Shown here: piece after piece, positions 1-10,800 of the stretch
Numbering within the stretch: position 1 is the first letter of the stretch
Layout: every line of letters begins with the position of its first letter
From: Acridotheres tristis
Taxonomy: Eukaryota > Chordata > Aves > Passeriformes > Sturnidae
Length of the DNA: 64,000 nt
Reading direction: 5' to 3'
Assembly (NCBI GenBank): GCA_037013685.1
Contig: CM072886.1
Coordinates: forward strand, 1,798,001 to 1,862,000
Translations under genes and position numbers: made by a program
The notes under the pieces: generated by a model
The model's database searches: none
The model's input: the letters and a program-made list of their open reading frames with translations, nothing else
Told to the model about the DNA's origin: nothing

Positions 1-397
1 AACTTCTCTTTTTATTAATCTAATGTTGACTCAGCATGGCCACATGAATTCCTTGTCCTCTGGTACTTGAGGGTAAGCAGAAGAGAAATGCAATGGATAC
101 ATTTAGGCTCCCTTTGGAATTTTTAGTTTTCAACCACCAAAGCATATATGGTGTTTGTTTCAACTTTATCTTTGCTTAATATCAACTGATGTAAAGAAAA
201 GCCAGACTGGTTAGTCTTTAAGACTTCAGAATAGGTAGGAAAGAAAAGACTTCTATTTAAGCAGTTTGTAGTGAAAAAATGGGATAAAAGTTGCTGAGAT
301 GAAAGAGCCAGAGCAGATATGAGAAACTCTTTGTCTCTGAAGGAACTGCTTTTTTTCTCTCTGATTGTCCACTAATATTTTCTTCATTCACCTACAG
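1..397. other. partial OBSCN intron
   Basis: This is the end of an intron whose 5' part is outside the window. It finishes with a pyrimidine-rich tract and an acceptor AG at 396-397. I see no repeat or RNA gene in it. Confidence 0.6.
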
Positions 398-562
398 GAA
401 TTGATCAGAAACAAAGCCAGAAACAGCCAGAACTGCACTCTGCTGGAGCAAGCCTATGCCATTGTGTCTGCCCTGACCCGAAGAGCAGAGAACAACCTCC
501 ATGTCTCACTCATTGAGAATTACCCAGGGACCTTGGAAAGCCTGGGGGAACCCATCCGACAG
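398..562 (+). CDS. OBSCN: obscurin exon: end of DH (RhoGEF) domain
   Basis: This 55-codon exon (phase 0 in, phase 0 out) encodes the last helices of the Dbl-homology domain. The block 'LLEQAYAIVSALTRRAENN' followed by 'HVSLIENYPGTLESLGEPIRQ' (first 20 residues of that block) is characteristic of obscurin. DH domains catalyse GDP release from Rho GTPases, and obscurin's acts on RhoA/RhoQ-type targets in muscle. The acceptor is cctacag at 391-397 and the donor gtaact begins at 563. An open frame extends upstream into the intron from a TTG at 365, but this is not a start: the exon is internal. Confidence 0.93.
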
Positions 563-1635
563 GTAACTGGAATTTCCAGTCACTGTTGGCTCCATGTGTG
601 CCTTCACCAGTTTCTGAGGATCCTTAATTCTTAGAAGAAAATCCTCTAGAAATTAGATCTGATTTGCTTGTTTCACTTATTGCTGTCCACAAATGGGTGT
701 TCTGGCTCCACTAAGGTATGAAACACCACAGCATGGATTCTTATGGAATAATTCACACATAATGCAGTCATTTGCCTTTGTGACCTGCTCATCAAGCAGG
801 AATTAAAATTGTTCTGGGCCCCTACATGATCTAAAAGGGTTTTAACTCATCCTCTCATATTATTGGGAAGAAACACAGGGCAGCTCCTGGAGTTACTGGC
901 ATCAACAGACCCATGTGCTCCCCCAGGTTTATCCCATGATCCAGGTGTGTGGCTTTGTAGATGACTCAGTTATTAGGACATTTCAGTCTAGGATTTTTAA
1001 CACCCTCACTCAAATTCCTGTTTTTTACAGATTTGCTGTGTTATCCCAGGCAAGTTATTTATTGTGTTTGTATCCAAAGTTTTCCATGGGAATCAGGGTG
1101 TACTGCTGAGTGTAAGGCTAAATGACAGTGATACTGTGGTGGGCATTCATCTCTCCACATTCAGGCATCCAAACAGTGTCCAGTCACACCCTTTGAGTGT
1201 TTCCTCCTCCCTAGAGATGCCAGGGGAAACCCATGTCACTAACTGAGCTGTGTCTGAAGCTATATGAAATAAATATTTCCTGCTCTGGTGAAGGTGACCA
1301 AATCATCATATAAGGTGTCTGTATAATACACAAAATACAATTTTCCTTTAATATTTCCAAGAGTGTTTCTGCCTGACAAAGGCTCTCTGTTCTTCTGGCA
1401 CCAAATAATACCAATTAAATGAAGGTGTAATGACAACCACTGGCTGTGCTTGTGTCTGATGAGTCACCTTTAGCTTTAGAAACCATCTGCTGTGCTTTAA
1501 TAAACCAGAGATACATCAGGGGAGGATGCAACAGGAAATATTTGTTATCTGGGCACCAAAAAATGATGATGAGACCTTACTGTGGTAATTATTCCAGATG
1601 TATCACTATGTGCTCTTCCTTCTTTTTCCTATCAG
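563..1635. other. OBSCN intron, no feature seen
   Basis: This 1.07-kb intron joins the DH and PH exons. It is unique-looking AT-rich sequence. Short open frames in it have no recognisable content. Confidence 0.6.
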
Positions 1636-1794
1636 GGCCACTTCATTGTGTGGGAAGGAGCTCCAGGAGCTCGAATGGCATGGAAAGGACACAAAAGACA
1701 TGTTTTCCTCTTCAAAAATTATATTGTAATCTGCAAACCAAAGCGAGACACAAAGACAGACACCTACAGCTACATCTTCAAGAACATCATGAAG
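1636..1794 (+). CDS. OBSCN: obscurin exon: PH domain, first half
   Basis: Fifty-three codons starting 'GHFIVWEGAPGARMAWKGHK' encode beta strands of the pleckstrin-homology domain that follows the DH domain, with the usual 'RHVFLFKNYIVICKPKRD' strand pair. PH domains next to DH domains position the exchange factor and bind phosphoinositides; in obscurin this PH is reported to bind membrane lipids and small GTPases. The acceptor is atcag at 1631-1635, the donor gtctga at 1795, both phase 0. Confidence 0.94.
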
Positions 1795-2808
1795 GTCTGA
1801 TCACTTCATCCTCACATAAAGCATTTCTCTGTCAATTAGAGCTTCACCTTTATATCCAGCTTGGAGATTCTTCTAATCCTTCTGAGCTATTCCTTTGCTT
1901 CAAAAAGTCTTTGAAGCACAAGTAGAATCTACATTTATCCCAAAATATCTTTTTTAAACCTCTCAGAAACATCAGGGTGGACTTTTGCCATGCAGCAAGG
2001 AGATTACAAGTACAAGCATTCATTTATCTCTGTTACTTCTTTTAATTGACAGCATAAATATATTGATGTGGATTTTACTGCCTACAATATTTTCTTGCAT
2101 TTGTAAATCTCTGGTTTTGGCAGCTTGTAATATTGGGAGTAAATTAGAAGGAATCTCATTTGCTAAATTCCATCGGGTTCTCTCTGCTAATTATGTTGTT
2201 CTCAGACACCAATTCCTGTTCAGAAATGGAAAAATTCAGACGATATGACCCACTCATCTTCAGACATTCATGGTTAAATCTGCCAGAAATTGAGGAAAGA
2301 GTTTTCACAAGGCAGGAGATTCTCAACTCCAAAAAAACCCAGCCAAAAACTAAAAACCCATGGAGTTCTTGACCAAACCATGCCAGGACTTTCTCAAAGT
2401 CCTTATCTCTGTCCTCATTAGTATTCATAGGCAGATTTTATTTCCCAAACAAAAAAAAAATGGAAACATTTCCATGCTTTGTCCAGAGACTGCCCGTTCT
2501 CTACTTTTTTCCCTGTTGCCTGGGCCCAACCCTTCAGGAACCATGTGTTCCACAATTGGGATAACTTTTAATTCTGGATATCGTTACCCTGAAAAATTAA
2601 TCCCAGGAAAATGTCTGGTTTGGTAACCAGAAAGTCAAATATAGCAGGGAAAATAACTCTCAAAGTAGCTCTGACTGCTCTTCAGCCAAAGCGTTGCTCA
2701 GGCGACCGGAAAAATCTTTGAGGAAAGGGCAAATTTCCCCTTTTTGCTGTTGGGAATTCCTAAGAACACGGGGTTTGTGGTGACTTTCGTGCCCTTTCTG
2801 TCACTCAG
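1795..2808. other. OBSCN intron, no feature seen
   Basis: This 1-kb intron splits the PH domain. It has short A-runs (around 2450) but no repeat family that I can recognise. Confidence 0.55.
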
Positions 2809-2986
2809 CTGAACAACATAGATGTGAACGACCTGGTGGAAGGGGATGACCGGGCCTTTGAGATCTGGCACGAGCGGGAGGACCTGGTGCGCAAATACCT
2901 GCTGCAGGCGCGAACTGTCAACATCAAGAACTCCTGGGTGAAGGAGATCCTGGGCCTCCAGCAGCGCATCAGCGAGCCCATCTGGA
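2809..2986 (+). CDS. OBSCN: obscurin exon: PH domain, second half
   Basis: The exon begins 'LNNIDVNDLVEGDDRAFEIW' and ends in the C-terminal PH helix ('VRKYLLQARTVNIKNSWVKE'), then a short linker to the first Ig domain. The acceptor is ctcag at 2804-2808. The donor gtaagt at 2987 leaves one base (phase 1) that joins the next exon to make Ile. All conserved PH positions, including the helix Trp, are present. Confidence 0.94.
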
Positions 2987-4289
2987 GTAAGTGTGGCACA
3001 AGACAGCCCAAACCTCACTTTTTTCGGGTTTTTCTTGGATGGTCTTCTCGGTTCAGGAAATGATACAGAGGGAGAGAAGATGTTTATGGTCGTTAAATGT
3101 GGGAGCGGCTCCAGGGAGGGGATTCTGCCCCTCTGCCCTGCTCTTGTGGGATCTCACCTGCAGTGCTCTGTCCTGCTGTGGGGTCTGCAATACCAAATGG
3201 ACGTGGAGCTGCTGCAGTGAGTCCAGAAGAGGCCATGAAGATAATGTGAAACACCTCTCCTGGAGGAAAGGCAGGGAGATTTGGGGTTGTACTCTGATCC
3301 AGAGCCCAGTACAAACGACCCTGTGACTTCGTTGGGTTCTGGACTCTTTACTTGACTCCTGGCTTACACTGCTCTATCTTTGCACCTGGGTTTGCTTTGG
3401 AATTTTATCTTCATCACTCTCAGTGTCGTTTGAGATTCCACCAATTTTCAATCCACAAAATCTGTCAGCAGGGATATTCGATCTTTATTTTCCAGGCGTA
3501 AGCTACAAGTGGTGTCCACTATAGTGTAAGGATATTTGGCATCTTAAAATGCCAGAACAGCATTGGGTTTATTCCATATACATAGAAAACAAGGCTGGGC
3601 ACTTCATTTTTGTACCTTTAGTGAGGTGTTTTAGTGAAATATCAGAATAATTTTGTGTGGTTTCATATGGTAGCAATGGGTTAAAATAAAAGTCACTTAA
3701 TAAAGGAACAGGTTGCCCAAAGTTGTGGCTGCCCCATCCCTGGCAGTGTCCAAGGCCAGGCTGGATGGGGCTTGGAGCAGCCTGGGATAGTGGGAGGTGT
3801 CCCAGCCCACAGCAGGGGTTGGAATGCAATGATCTTTAAGGTCTCTTCCAACCCAAACCACTCCATGATTCTAGGATTCAATGAAAGCATAGATTTTGTT
3901 GTAAGGACACCAGCAGAATGCTAGTTTGGATATCCAGGCTGCATTTTATTTGAGGAATTATCTTAACAGTGACAGATGTGTGGTGTCTGAATAGTGGATA
4001 TGCTTATTAAAATCATGGTCTAAAATAATTCCAGATCAGCAACAAATTCCTTTTAAAAGTATGTTCTAACTTTATAGCCAACAACATACATGTTACAGGC
4101 TGAATTTAGTCTCAGACAAGCAAGGAGAGCATGTCACCTATAAAATCTTGAGCTGCTAAAATTTCCTGCTCAGTTTTCAATTCTGAACCTCACAGATTTG
4201 TAAAAATTATTCCAATCTCACTTAGCAGCAGCCATGCCATGGACAGAGCCCCCCTCCTCCAGACTAACACGCTTCCTCTGATGTTTCAG
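2987..4289. other. OBSCN intron with a CR1 fragment
   Basis: This 1.3-kb intron lies between the PH and first Ig exons. It contains the CR1 copy listed at 3704-3885. The rest is unique-looking. Confidence 0.55.
3704..3885 (+). repeat. CR1 retroposon fragment (3' end)
   Basis: The segment matches the 3' end of avian CR1 LINEs: 'ggttgcccaaagttgtggct', then 'gtccaaggccaggctggatg', then 'ttccaacccaaaccactcca' and the terminal 'tgattctaggattc' octamer-like repeats. It is a 5'-truncated copy in the sense orientation, as is normal for CR1. Confidence 0.88.
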
Positions 4290-4403
4290 TCCCTCCAGAC
4301 TTTGAGGAAGAGCTGGCAGACTGCACAGCCGAGCTGGGAGAGACAGTCAAGCTGGCCTGCAAGGTGACAGGAGCTCCCAAGCCATCCATCAGCTGGTACA
4401 AAG
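4290..4403 (+). CDS. OBSCN: obscurin exon: first Ig domain after PH, N-terminal half
   Basis: The exon encodes 'PPDFEEELADCTAELGETVK' and then 'LACKVTGAPKPSISWYK', the A to C strands of an I-set Ig domain with the B-strand Cys and C-strand Trp in place. It is phase 1 at both ends (114 nt). The acceptor is tttcag at 4284-4289 and the donor gtacga at 4404. Intracellular I-set Ig domains in obscurin serve as protein-binding modules and spacers. Confidence 0.93.
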
Positions 4404-4827
4404 GTACGAGCAGCAGAGCAGGAAATGCACCCTCCAAATGTGCTCCCCATGACCACATTGCTCTGATAATTGGCCAGTGAGTAACCCAAGAGCTGATCCT
4501 CTAGAGGTACTCAAGTCTAGAGACTGTGGTTTTGGGCATTTTGGGTGTGCTCCTTTGGCTGGAAAAGCAGAATTATGACTGCACTGAATGTAGTCTGGGA
4601 AAATTTCAATTCTAAATGAGGAGTGGTGGTGTATGAGGTCCTTCAAGAATACTTTGCCCTGGATGGTGTTTTACAGAGAGCTGGATGAAGATGAAGAGCT
4701 GATTCCTCAACTTCTAACATCAGCTGCAATAATACAGCTCAGCCCTCTCAGGATGAAAAGCTGGATGAAATTCCAAAGTAGGAAACTCTTAGTAAGCTAT
4801 TTTAAAAAGAAATAACTTCTCTTTCAG

Positions 4828-4995
4828 ATGGAAAGCTCGTGGAGGTGGATCCCCACCACATTATAATAGAAGATCCTGATGGTTCCTGCACACTGATCTT
4901 GGACAACCTGACAGGGGCTGACACAGGACAGTATATGTGCTTTGCTTCCAGTCCTGCTGGGAATGCCAGCACCTTGGGAAAGATCCTTGTTCAAG
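4828..4995 (+). CDS. OBSCN: obscurin exon: first Ig domain after PH, C-terminal half
   Basis: This 168-nt phase 1-1 exon supplies the C' to G strands, with the typical 'LTGADTGQYMCFASSPAGNA' F-strand motif (DxGxYxC) that pairs with the Cys of the preceding exon. The acceptor is ctttcag at 4821-4827. The donor gtaaag begins at 4996. Confidence 0.93.
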
Positions 4996-5099
4996 GTAAA
5001 GCCCTGCACAGATGCAGTATTTTAGGGGTATATAATACCTTAAATTTGTACCATCCCTGATGGGACCAGCAGGACCAGGACAGTGGCTGTCTCCCTGTG

Positions 5100-5575
5100 C
5101 TGGCACTGCTGAGGCACCTCCAGTCTTGGGGTCAGTTTTGACAAGAAGGGGCTGGAGCATGTCCAGGGAAGGGAATGGGGCTGGGGAAGGGGCTGGGAAA
5201 GGAGCTCAGCCTGGAGAAAAGGAGGCTCAGGGGGGACCTTGTGGCTCTGCACAACTCCCTGCCAGGAGGGGACAGCCAGGGGGGTCAGGCTGTGCTCCAG
5301 GGAACAGGGACAAGAGGAGAGGAAATGGCCTCAATTAGCACCAGGGGAGGTTTAAATTGGAGATTAGGGAAAATTTCTTCACTGAAAGTGTTATCAGCCA
5401 CCAGAACAAACTTCTCAAGGCACTGGCGGAGTCACTATCCCTGGAAGAGGTCAAAAACCATTTAGATGTGGCACTTGGGGACGTGGTTTACTGTTGGCCT
5501 TAGTAGTATTAATGGTTGGACTCCATGACCTCAGAGGTCTTTTTCAACCTAAATGATTCTCTGTTTCTAGGATGT
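5100..5575 (+). repeat. CR1 retroposon fragment
   Basis: This is a longer CR1 copy. It has the 'ctcagcctggagaaaaggag' block, 'ggggaccttgtggctctgca', 'ccatgacctcagaggtcttt' and a degenerate 'attctctgtttctagg' 3' terminus. The left edge is approximate. It fills most of the intron before the second Ig. Confidence 0.82.
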
Positions 5576-5796
5576 TACAAATATTAAGACATTCCAGAAA
5601 TTTTATTCAACATATACTGGATAATATTTTTTAAAATAATAAAAATTTGATGTACAGGTGCAGGCAACTGTTTATAGGTCAAAAATGTTGGTCTTTAGTA
5701 TCCTTTAGACTCAGTGAGAATTATCTGAGTGGGGACATGCCCTTCCTATCTGTTAAATTTCCAGCTACCAGTCACATTTACCTTGGCTTTTTGCAG

Positions 5797-5899
5797 TGCC
5801 CCCACGGTTTGTGAACAAGGTCAGGAATGCTTATCTTGTCGAGGGTGAAGATGTCCAGTTCACCTGCACTGTGGAAGGGGCACCCAGGCCTCAGATCAG
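5797..5899 (+). CDS. OBSCN: obscurin exon: second Ig domain, N-terminal part
   Basis: The exon encodes 'VPPRFVNKVRNAYLVEGEDV' and 'QFTCTVEGAPRPQIR', the A to C strands of a second I-set domain. It enters in phase 1 and leaves in phase 2; the split Arg codon is completed at 6463. The acceptor is ttttgcag ending at 5796 and the donor gtcagt begins at 5900. Confidence 0.93.
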
Positions 5900-6462
5900 G
5901 TCAGTTCCTACAACTCCCATGGGAGAAAATCCTGGTTTCCCATTTTGCATAGTCAGAAAAATCATTTTGAGTTTACAACCCTTTCTTTACTGCATCTTCC
6001 ATCTTAACCCCATCCCAATTCTGACTCTTCATGATCCAGAAATTTCTGAGATTCTTAGCTATTAATTCTTGCTAGAATTTTAAAAGAAATACCTAGATAG
6101 ACCCTGAGGAGGACTCTGTCTGATGTAAAGCCCTGAGAAACATTTTATCATTGTTTATCCTCCCTGCCTTACACCTGCTTGATTTTATCAGGTATTCAGA
6201 CAAAGAGCTCAGCAAATCTTGCCTTGTTGTTATTTAAAGCCCTTTCCCTGCACTGACTGAGGAGGTCTCTTGGGAAGAATCTCATGAACATGTGCAGTTT
6301 AATACCCAGGTGTGATCTACCCACCTGAAGCAATTCCTTCCACATCCAAATGTTTGTCTGAGGATTAACTCCTGAGCTGTTTGATGGATGGATCAGTGAT
6401 CCTGGGGACCTCTCGATGCTGCATCATTTTTCCTGGCTCATAATCCATATTTTCCCACTCAG

Positions 6463-6592
6463 ATGGTACAAAGATGGGGTTCTGCTGAAGGACACCAGTA
6501 AATACCAGACTTTCAGTGAACCACGGAGTGGCATCGTAGTCCTGGTGGTCAAGAACCCTTCCAATGAAGACATGGGGCACTATGAATGTGAG
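6463..6592 (+). CDS. OBSCN: obscurin exon: second Ig domain, middle part
   Basis: The exon begins with the C-strand 'WYKDGVLLKDTSKYQTF' and runs through 'NPSNEDMGHYECE', which carries the F-strand Cys. It enters in phase 2 and leaves in phase 0. The acceptor is cccactcag at 6454-6462 and the donor gtaagt is at 6593. Confidence 0.93.
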
Positions 6593-7715
6593 GTAAGTTC
6601 AGAGAGATTTAAATATCTGTCATCTGAAATGATACAGGCAGAAAAGTTCATTTTACTGGGAGAGACCCACGGCTGAGTAATTGCTCATAAAAATATTATA
6701 GAAAGTCAGGCTGAACTAGATTTGGATTGTGAATGTCCAAAATCTTCAGAACATTCTGATCTGACAGTTTGTTGGTACAAGTAAGAATTCATGGAGCTTG
6801 TTCTGGAGCTTAAACTCAGATCCAGATCTCTAGAGGAAACTCTTAAAAAAATTGGGATCATTCTGATGTGATATTTTTTTTCTGGACTGTCTTTAAATTA
6901 TGACTAAGAAACCCTCCAGAGCCAAAAGAAAGAAATTAGCCTAAATAGAAGGATAAAGCACTGAAATTTCTGTTTTCTTTAGCAAGAATATATGGAAGTA
7001 GCTAATAAATATTTTAAAATGTAAGATACTTTATGAAAATTAGTCATAGTCTATAGCATTCATTGTAATAAAACAACAATAAGTTCTGAGGGCTTGGCAA
7101 TAAAAGAAATTGGTCTTGGTTTAGGAAATTAGTGTGGGTCAGCTGCTCCATGATAAACAGTTCAGCTCACAGAAATATTCAGGAAGTTTGATATACTTTA
7201 AAGAATTTTACTGGAATTTTAGCAAAATCAGACTACCTTGCATTTGCCAATGACTAAGATCCTAAGGTGCAGTATTCCCTTGGCTGAGTAAAACTCAGTA
7301 ATTACTGGATGATGAACAAAAAAATCCTCTTTAATGGCCACCTAAGTGTGTGTACAGCAGGAATCTGGGCCTGTTGGTAGAGACAGAGTTACCCCAGGAC
7401 CAAGTACCAGGCTGCAGAGCAAACACCCAATAATTAAGTAAATAATAATTTAATAAATTATTAGTAAATAATTAATTAAATAATTTTGCTGATGTGCTGC
7501 AACCTGCCTGAGTAATTTATGGTAAAAGACCATGAACTCTATTGAGCAGCAAAGTGTCCCTTCAAACTCCAGCTTGGCCCTGGGGTCACACCCTCACTCG
7601 TTTCTATCTGCACTGAATTTTCAAGTGTAGCACAGGCAGGGTTTTACCATGACCAAAAAAAAAAAAAAAAAACCAACATCCTGTGTTTCATTTGGCACTG
7701 CACCATTCTCTCCAG
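6593..7715. other. OBSCN intron, AT-rich
   Basis: This 1.1-kb intron includes an AT-rich run near 7435-7490 (repeated 'taataatttaataa'-like words) and an A18 run at 7655-7672. I recognise no complete repeat element or RNA gene. Confidence 0.5.
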
Positions 7716-7821
7716 CTGATGAACAGGTTAGGGTCTGCCAAAAGTGGAGCAGAGCTTTACCACCACAGTGCTGCAGCCCTGACCCAGGAGAGGAGAGGAG
7801 ACCAAGCCATCACCATTGAAG
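7716..7821 (+). CDS. OBSCN: obscurin exon: end of second Ig; last exon shared by A and B forms
   Basis: The exon encodes the G strand, 'LMNRLGSAKSGAELYHH', and a short helix-like linker ending 'RRGDQAITIE'. Its last base is in phase 1. Both possible downstream exons (14138 and 23982) accept that phase, so this is the branch point of the two 3' ends. The acceptor is ctctccag ending at 7715 and the donor gtacga begins at 7822. Confidence 0.9.
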
Positions 7822-10800
7822 GTACGACCCTTGCCCAGCTCCGTACGTACTGCCCTAAAAAAAAAAAAGAGGATCCAGGATCTTCTGCCATCTTACCCAT
7901 GTTGGTTGTCAGTGTCCATGTATCTGTATGTCTTCTGGAGATGTGCATGGGCTCCGTGCCCATCATCATCTGTTGATTTCCAAGCCTGGCAAATCAACTT
8001 CATATAATGCTCGTGGATGCATTATATGAAAAATGGAGGAGCAAATGAAGGGTTTGTCACAGCACTGCTAGTGCAAAGCAAAATGTTATACATGGTTGGA
8101 ATAGCTGAAAATGTGTGTTCAACCTGGCAGAAATGTTACAGGGGCTACTAAGTAAAGGTGGAGGCATATTGTGATTGTTTCTGAAATACCACTGGAGGGC
8201 ATCAGGAATGACTGGGAAAGCAGAACTGTCCTGAGCAATGATTGGTTCATCCATTATTTAGGACTGTCCAGGGATATTCATATTCACATTCCTTTTTTTC
8301 CTGCCAGTTTCACTTGTAGGGTGATAAGAACTGATTTTACACCCATCCAAAAACACATCTTTCTTCACAACTTTTAGTCATTAGTGCCTAAAGTTCCCTG
8401 CTTATCCCAGGGACTTCCCCACGGAGTGTGTCAGTGCTTGCTGTAAACCCATCACAGCCCACTTTAAATCCATGGCTACATCTCCCTAGGGAGCCTTTCC
8501 TGGCACAGGGAATTGGTTCTCTGTACACCTTAGGAGTGTTCTTGTGTGGCTGGGTGTGAACCAGCCAGTCTTGTCTCTCTCTTGAACAGTTCCCAGTGGC
8601 AGCTCAGGAGATGATAGAGCCAAGGGACCACCTTTAAGGGGCAAGGGACAGATTTGGAGGGCAAGAGAGAGGACTGGGATAGGCACAGGCCTTTCCATGC
8701 CAGCAAACTTTGGTTTCAGAGGCCTCCCCCAGATGGGGTTGGTGGAGACATGGTCAACAAAAGCCAGAGTTTTGCCAACATCTCTAGGACCTTCTTTCCT
8801 CAACTCTGGTCCTTCCACGCTGTCTTGTGATAATAACAGGAGTTCAAGTGGGTGTTGGAAAGGGCATAATTGACATTATCAATGTCCACTAAGAGGCAAC
8901 ATTCTGACTTGTGGAGCTGCTGGGTAGAAAATGTTGGAATCTGGAAAAATATTCAGGGATAAACGATCCTCTACTCATATTTTTTCATCATTTTCTACAG
9001 TCCTCAGCTGTTAGCCCTGGTTGAGACAGGACTCTGGTCTGGCTGGACCTTTGGGCCTGCCCTCTGTAGACACAAAAGTTGAGCTATTGCATTAAGAGGA
9101 TTCATCCACAATAAATTATTAAGATTAGCATCCTGATCTATGAACTTTCTTGACTTCATTTTAAACATGTTTTCCTTTTAGTTCTTTCCCACAATCCCAT
9201 CAGAAAGCATTACAGGGAGGATGGTGAAAGTGTAGAAACACTATAATTTTTTCAGCCAAATAAACCTTCAAGTACTTGAATTCTTTGTCTTTTCTATGCC
9301 CCAAAGGGAGAAAAATAAGTTGTGTGCAGGATGTAGAGGAACACAAATAAATCCCTGTCAGGGTGGTGTATCTTGGTGAAGTTCCCTTCAGGCAGATGTT
9401 ATAAAAGCAAATAAAGGTTGTATAAAATGTTAGGAGGATTTTCAGCTCTGGGGGTTGCATATGTGTATGTTCAGCCCCAAATTTCTCATCTGCTCTTATT
9501 CCTGTAATCATAAGAAAAAAAAAAAGTAAGCTTGGTTACAGAAACACAATTGGAGTTTGCCTGGAAGCTTCAGAAATGTCATAAAATAGGTTTGTTGTGT
9601 GATGTACAATTGCTTGAACTTGGTAATAGGGAAGAAAATAGATCCCTGAGTCATCTCCAGGGAGAAACAGGGAGAGCTGCTTCAGGCCAGTGGAGAAAAT
9701 AGGCTCATCCATGGAGCAAGAGGATTGTTGTGAGCAGAATTGCACCAGGGATGAATTTGGCATAATGCACTTGACTGAGGAGAGAATTCATTACTTTCTT
9801 GAGAATCAATAACCAGCCTTGATCTGCCTGGGGAAAAATCAGGTTCATCTGGCAAAGAACTGGAGGACAGGTGGATCTCATGAAGGCTATCTCTTTCCAT
9901 CCTCACAACCCTTCCATTTTGTGGAAATGGGATTACTTGTAACTTCACCAAGAGGACAACATTACTGCTCTCACAGCAGGAAATAGATACCGTGTCTGCT
10001 TCCTGGCTCACCTGCACCCTGGGTCTGAGTTTTACCTGATTTATCTCTGTTCCTGTGAAATGTCCTTTGTCTGAGTCTCATGAGGCACCCAAGGGGCAAT
10101 TATTTTAGTTTTTATCCTCCTGCCTTTCTGTACTGTTTATTCTGCTGAACCAAACCCATGGTTTGGGATACCATTAGTCCAGTGGTTTATGAGCCCTGAC
10201 CTGCAGCTGCTCCACAGTCCAAGTCCGTGGGTATCAAAACCAAAATTCTTTGGTTTAAATTCACTCTATGGGAGCTTGCAAGTCCCTTGGAGCGACCAAA
10301 TCCAAAAAGGATGGAAACCACTGGACTAAGGGATTCTCTGTGAGCTGAGATCTGCCTTCAGCCACACCTGGTCGCTGCACTGAAGTCAATGGAGGGTTGC
10401 TTTAAAAAAATCCTCTTTCTGTGGATATTGGAATAATCTGAGACACTTTTTTAAAAAAGTGTAGCTGAAAGAAGATCCTTCTCTTTGACTTCCAGTTGAC
10501 TGTGTCTGCTTTGCACCTTGCTGCCTAACCTGCACATGGCACACCTGGTCTGATGTGCTCTGGCATGTTCTGGTGTGATTTATCCATCCAGGCTCACTAA
10601 CTTGATTATTTGTTAAGAAAAGCAAAGCCCAGTGCCTTGGGAAGGTGTTGCATTTCCATATGGGTGGGCAGGTCAGGACTTAGAATGAGACAGTCAAGAT
10701 AAGGGGAGGGAGTCAGGTACAGGAGTGAAGATAAAGCCATAAATAAAAATTCCCAAAGCAGCTACAGCCAGGCAACAATAATTCCTTCACAGCTTTGCCT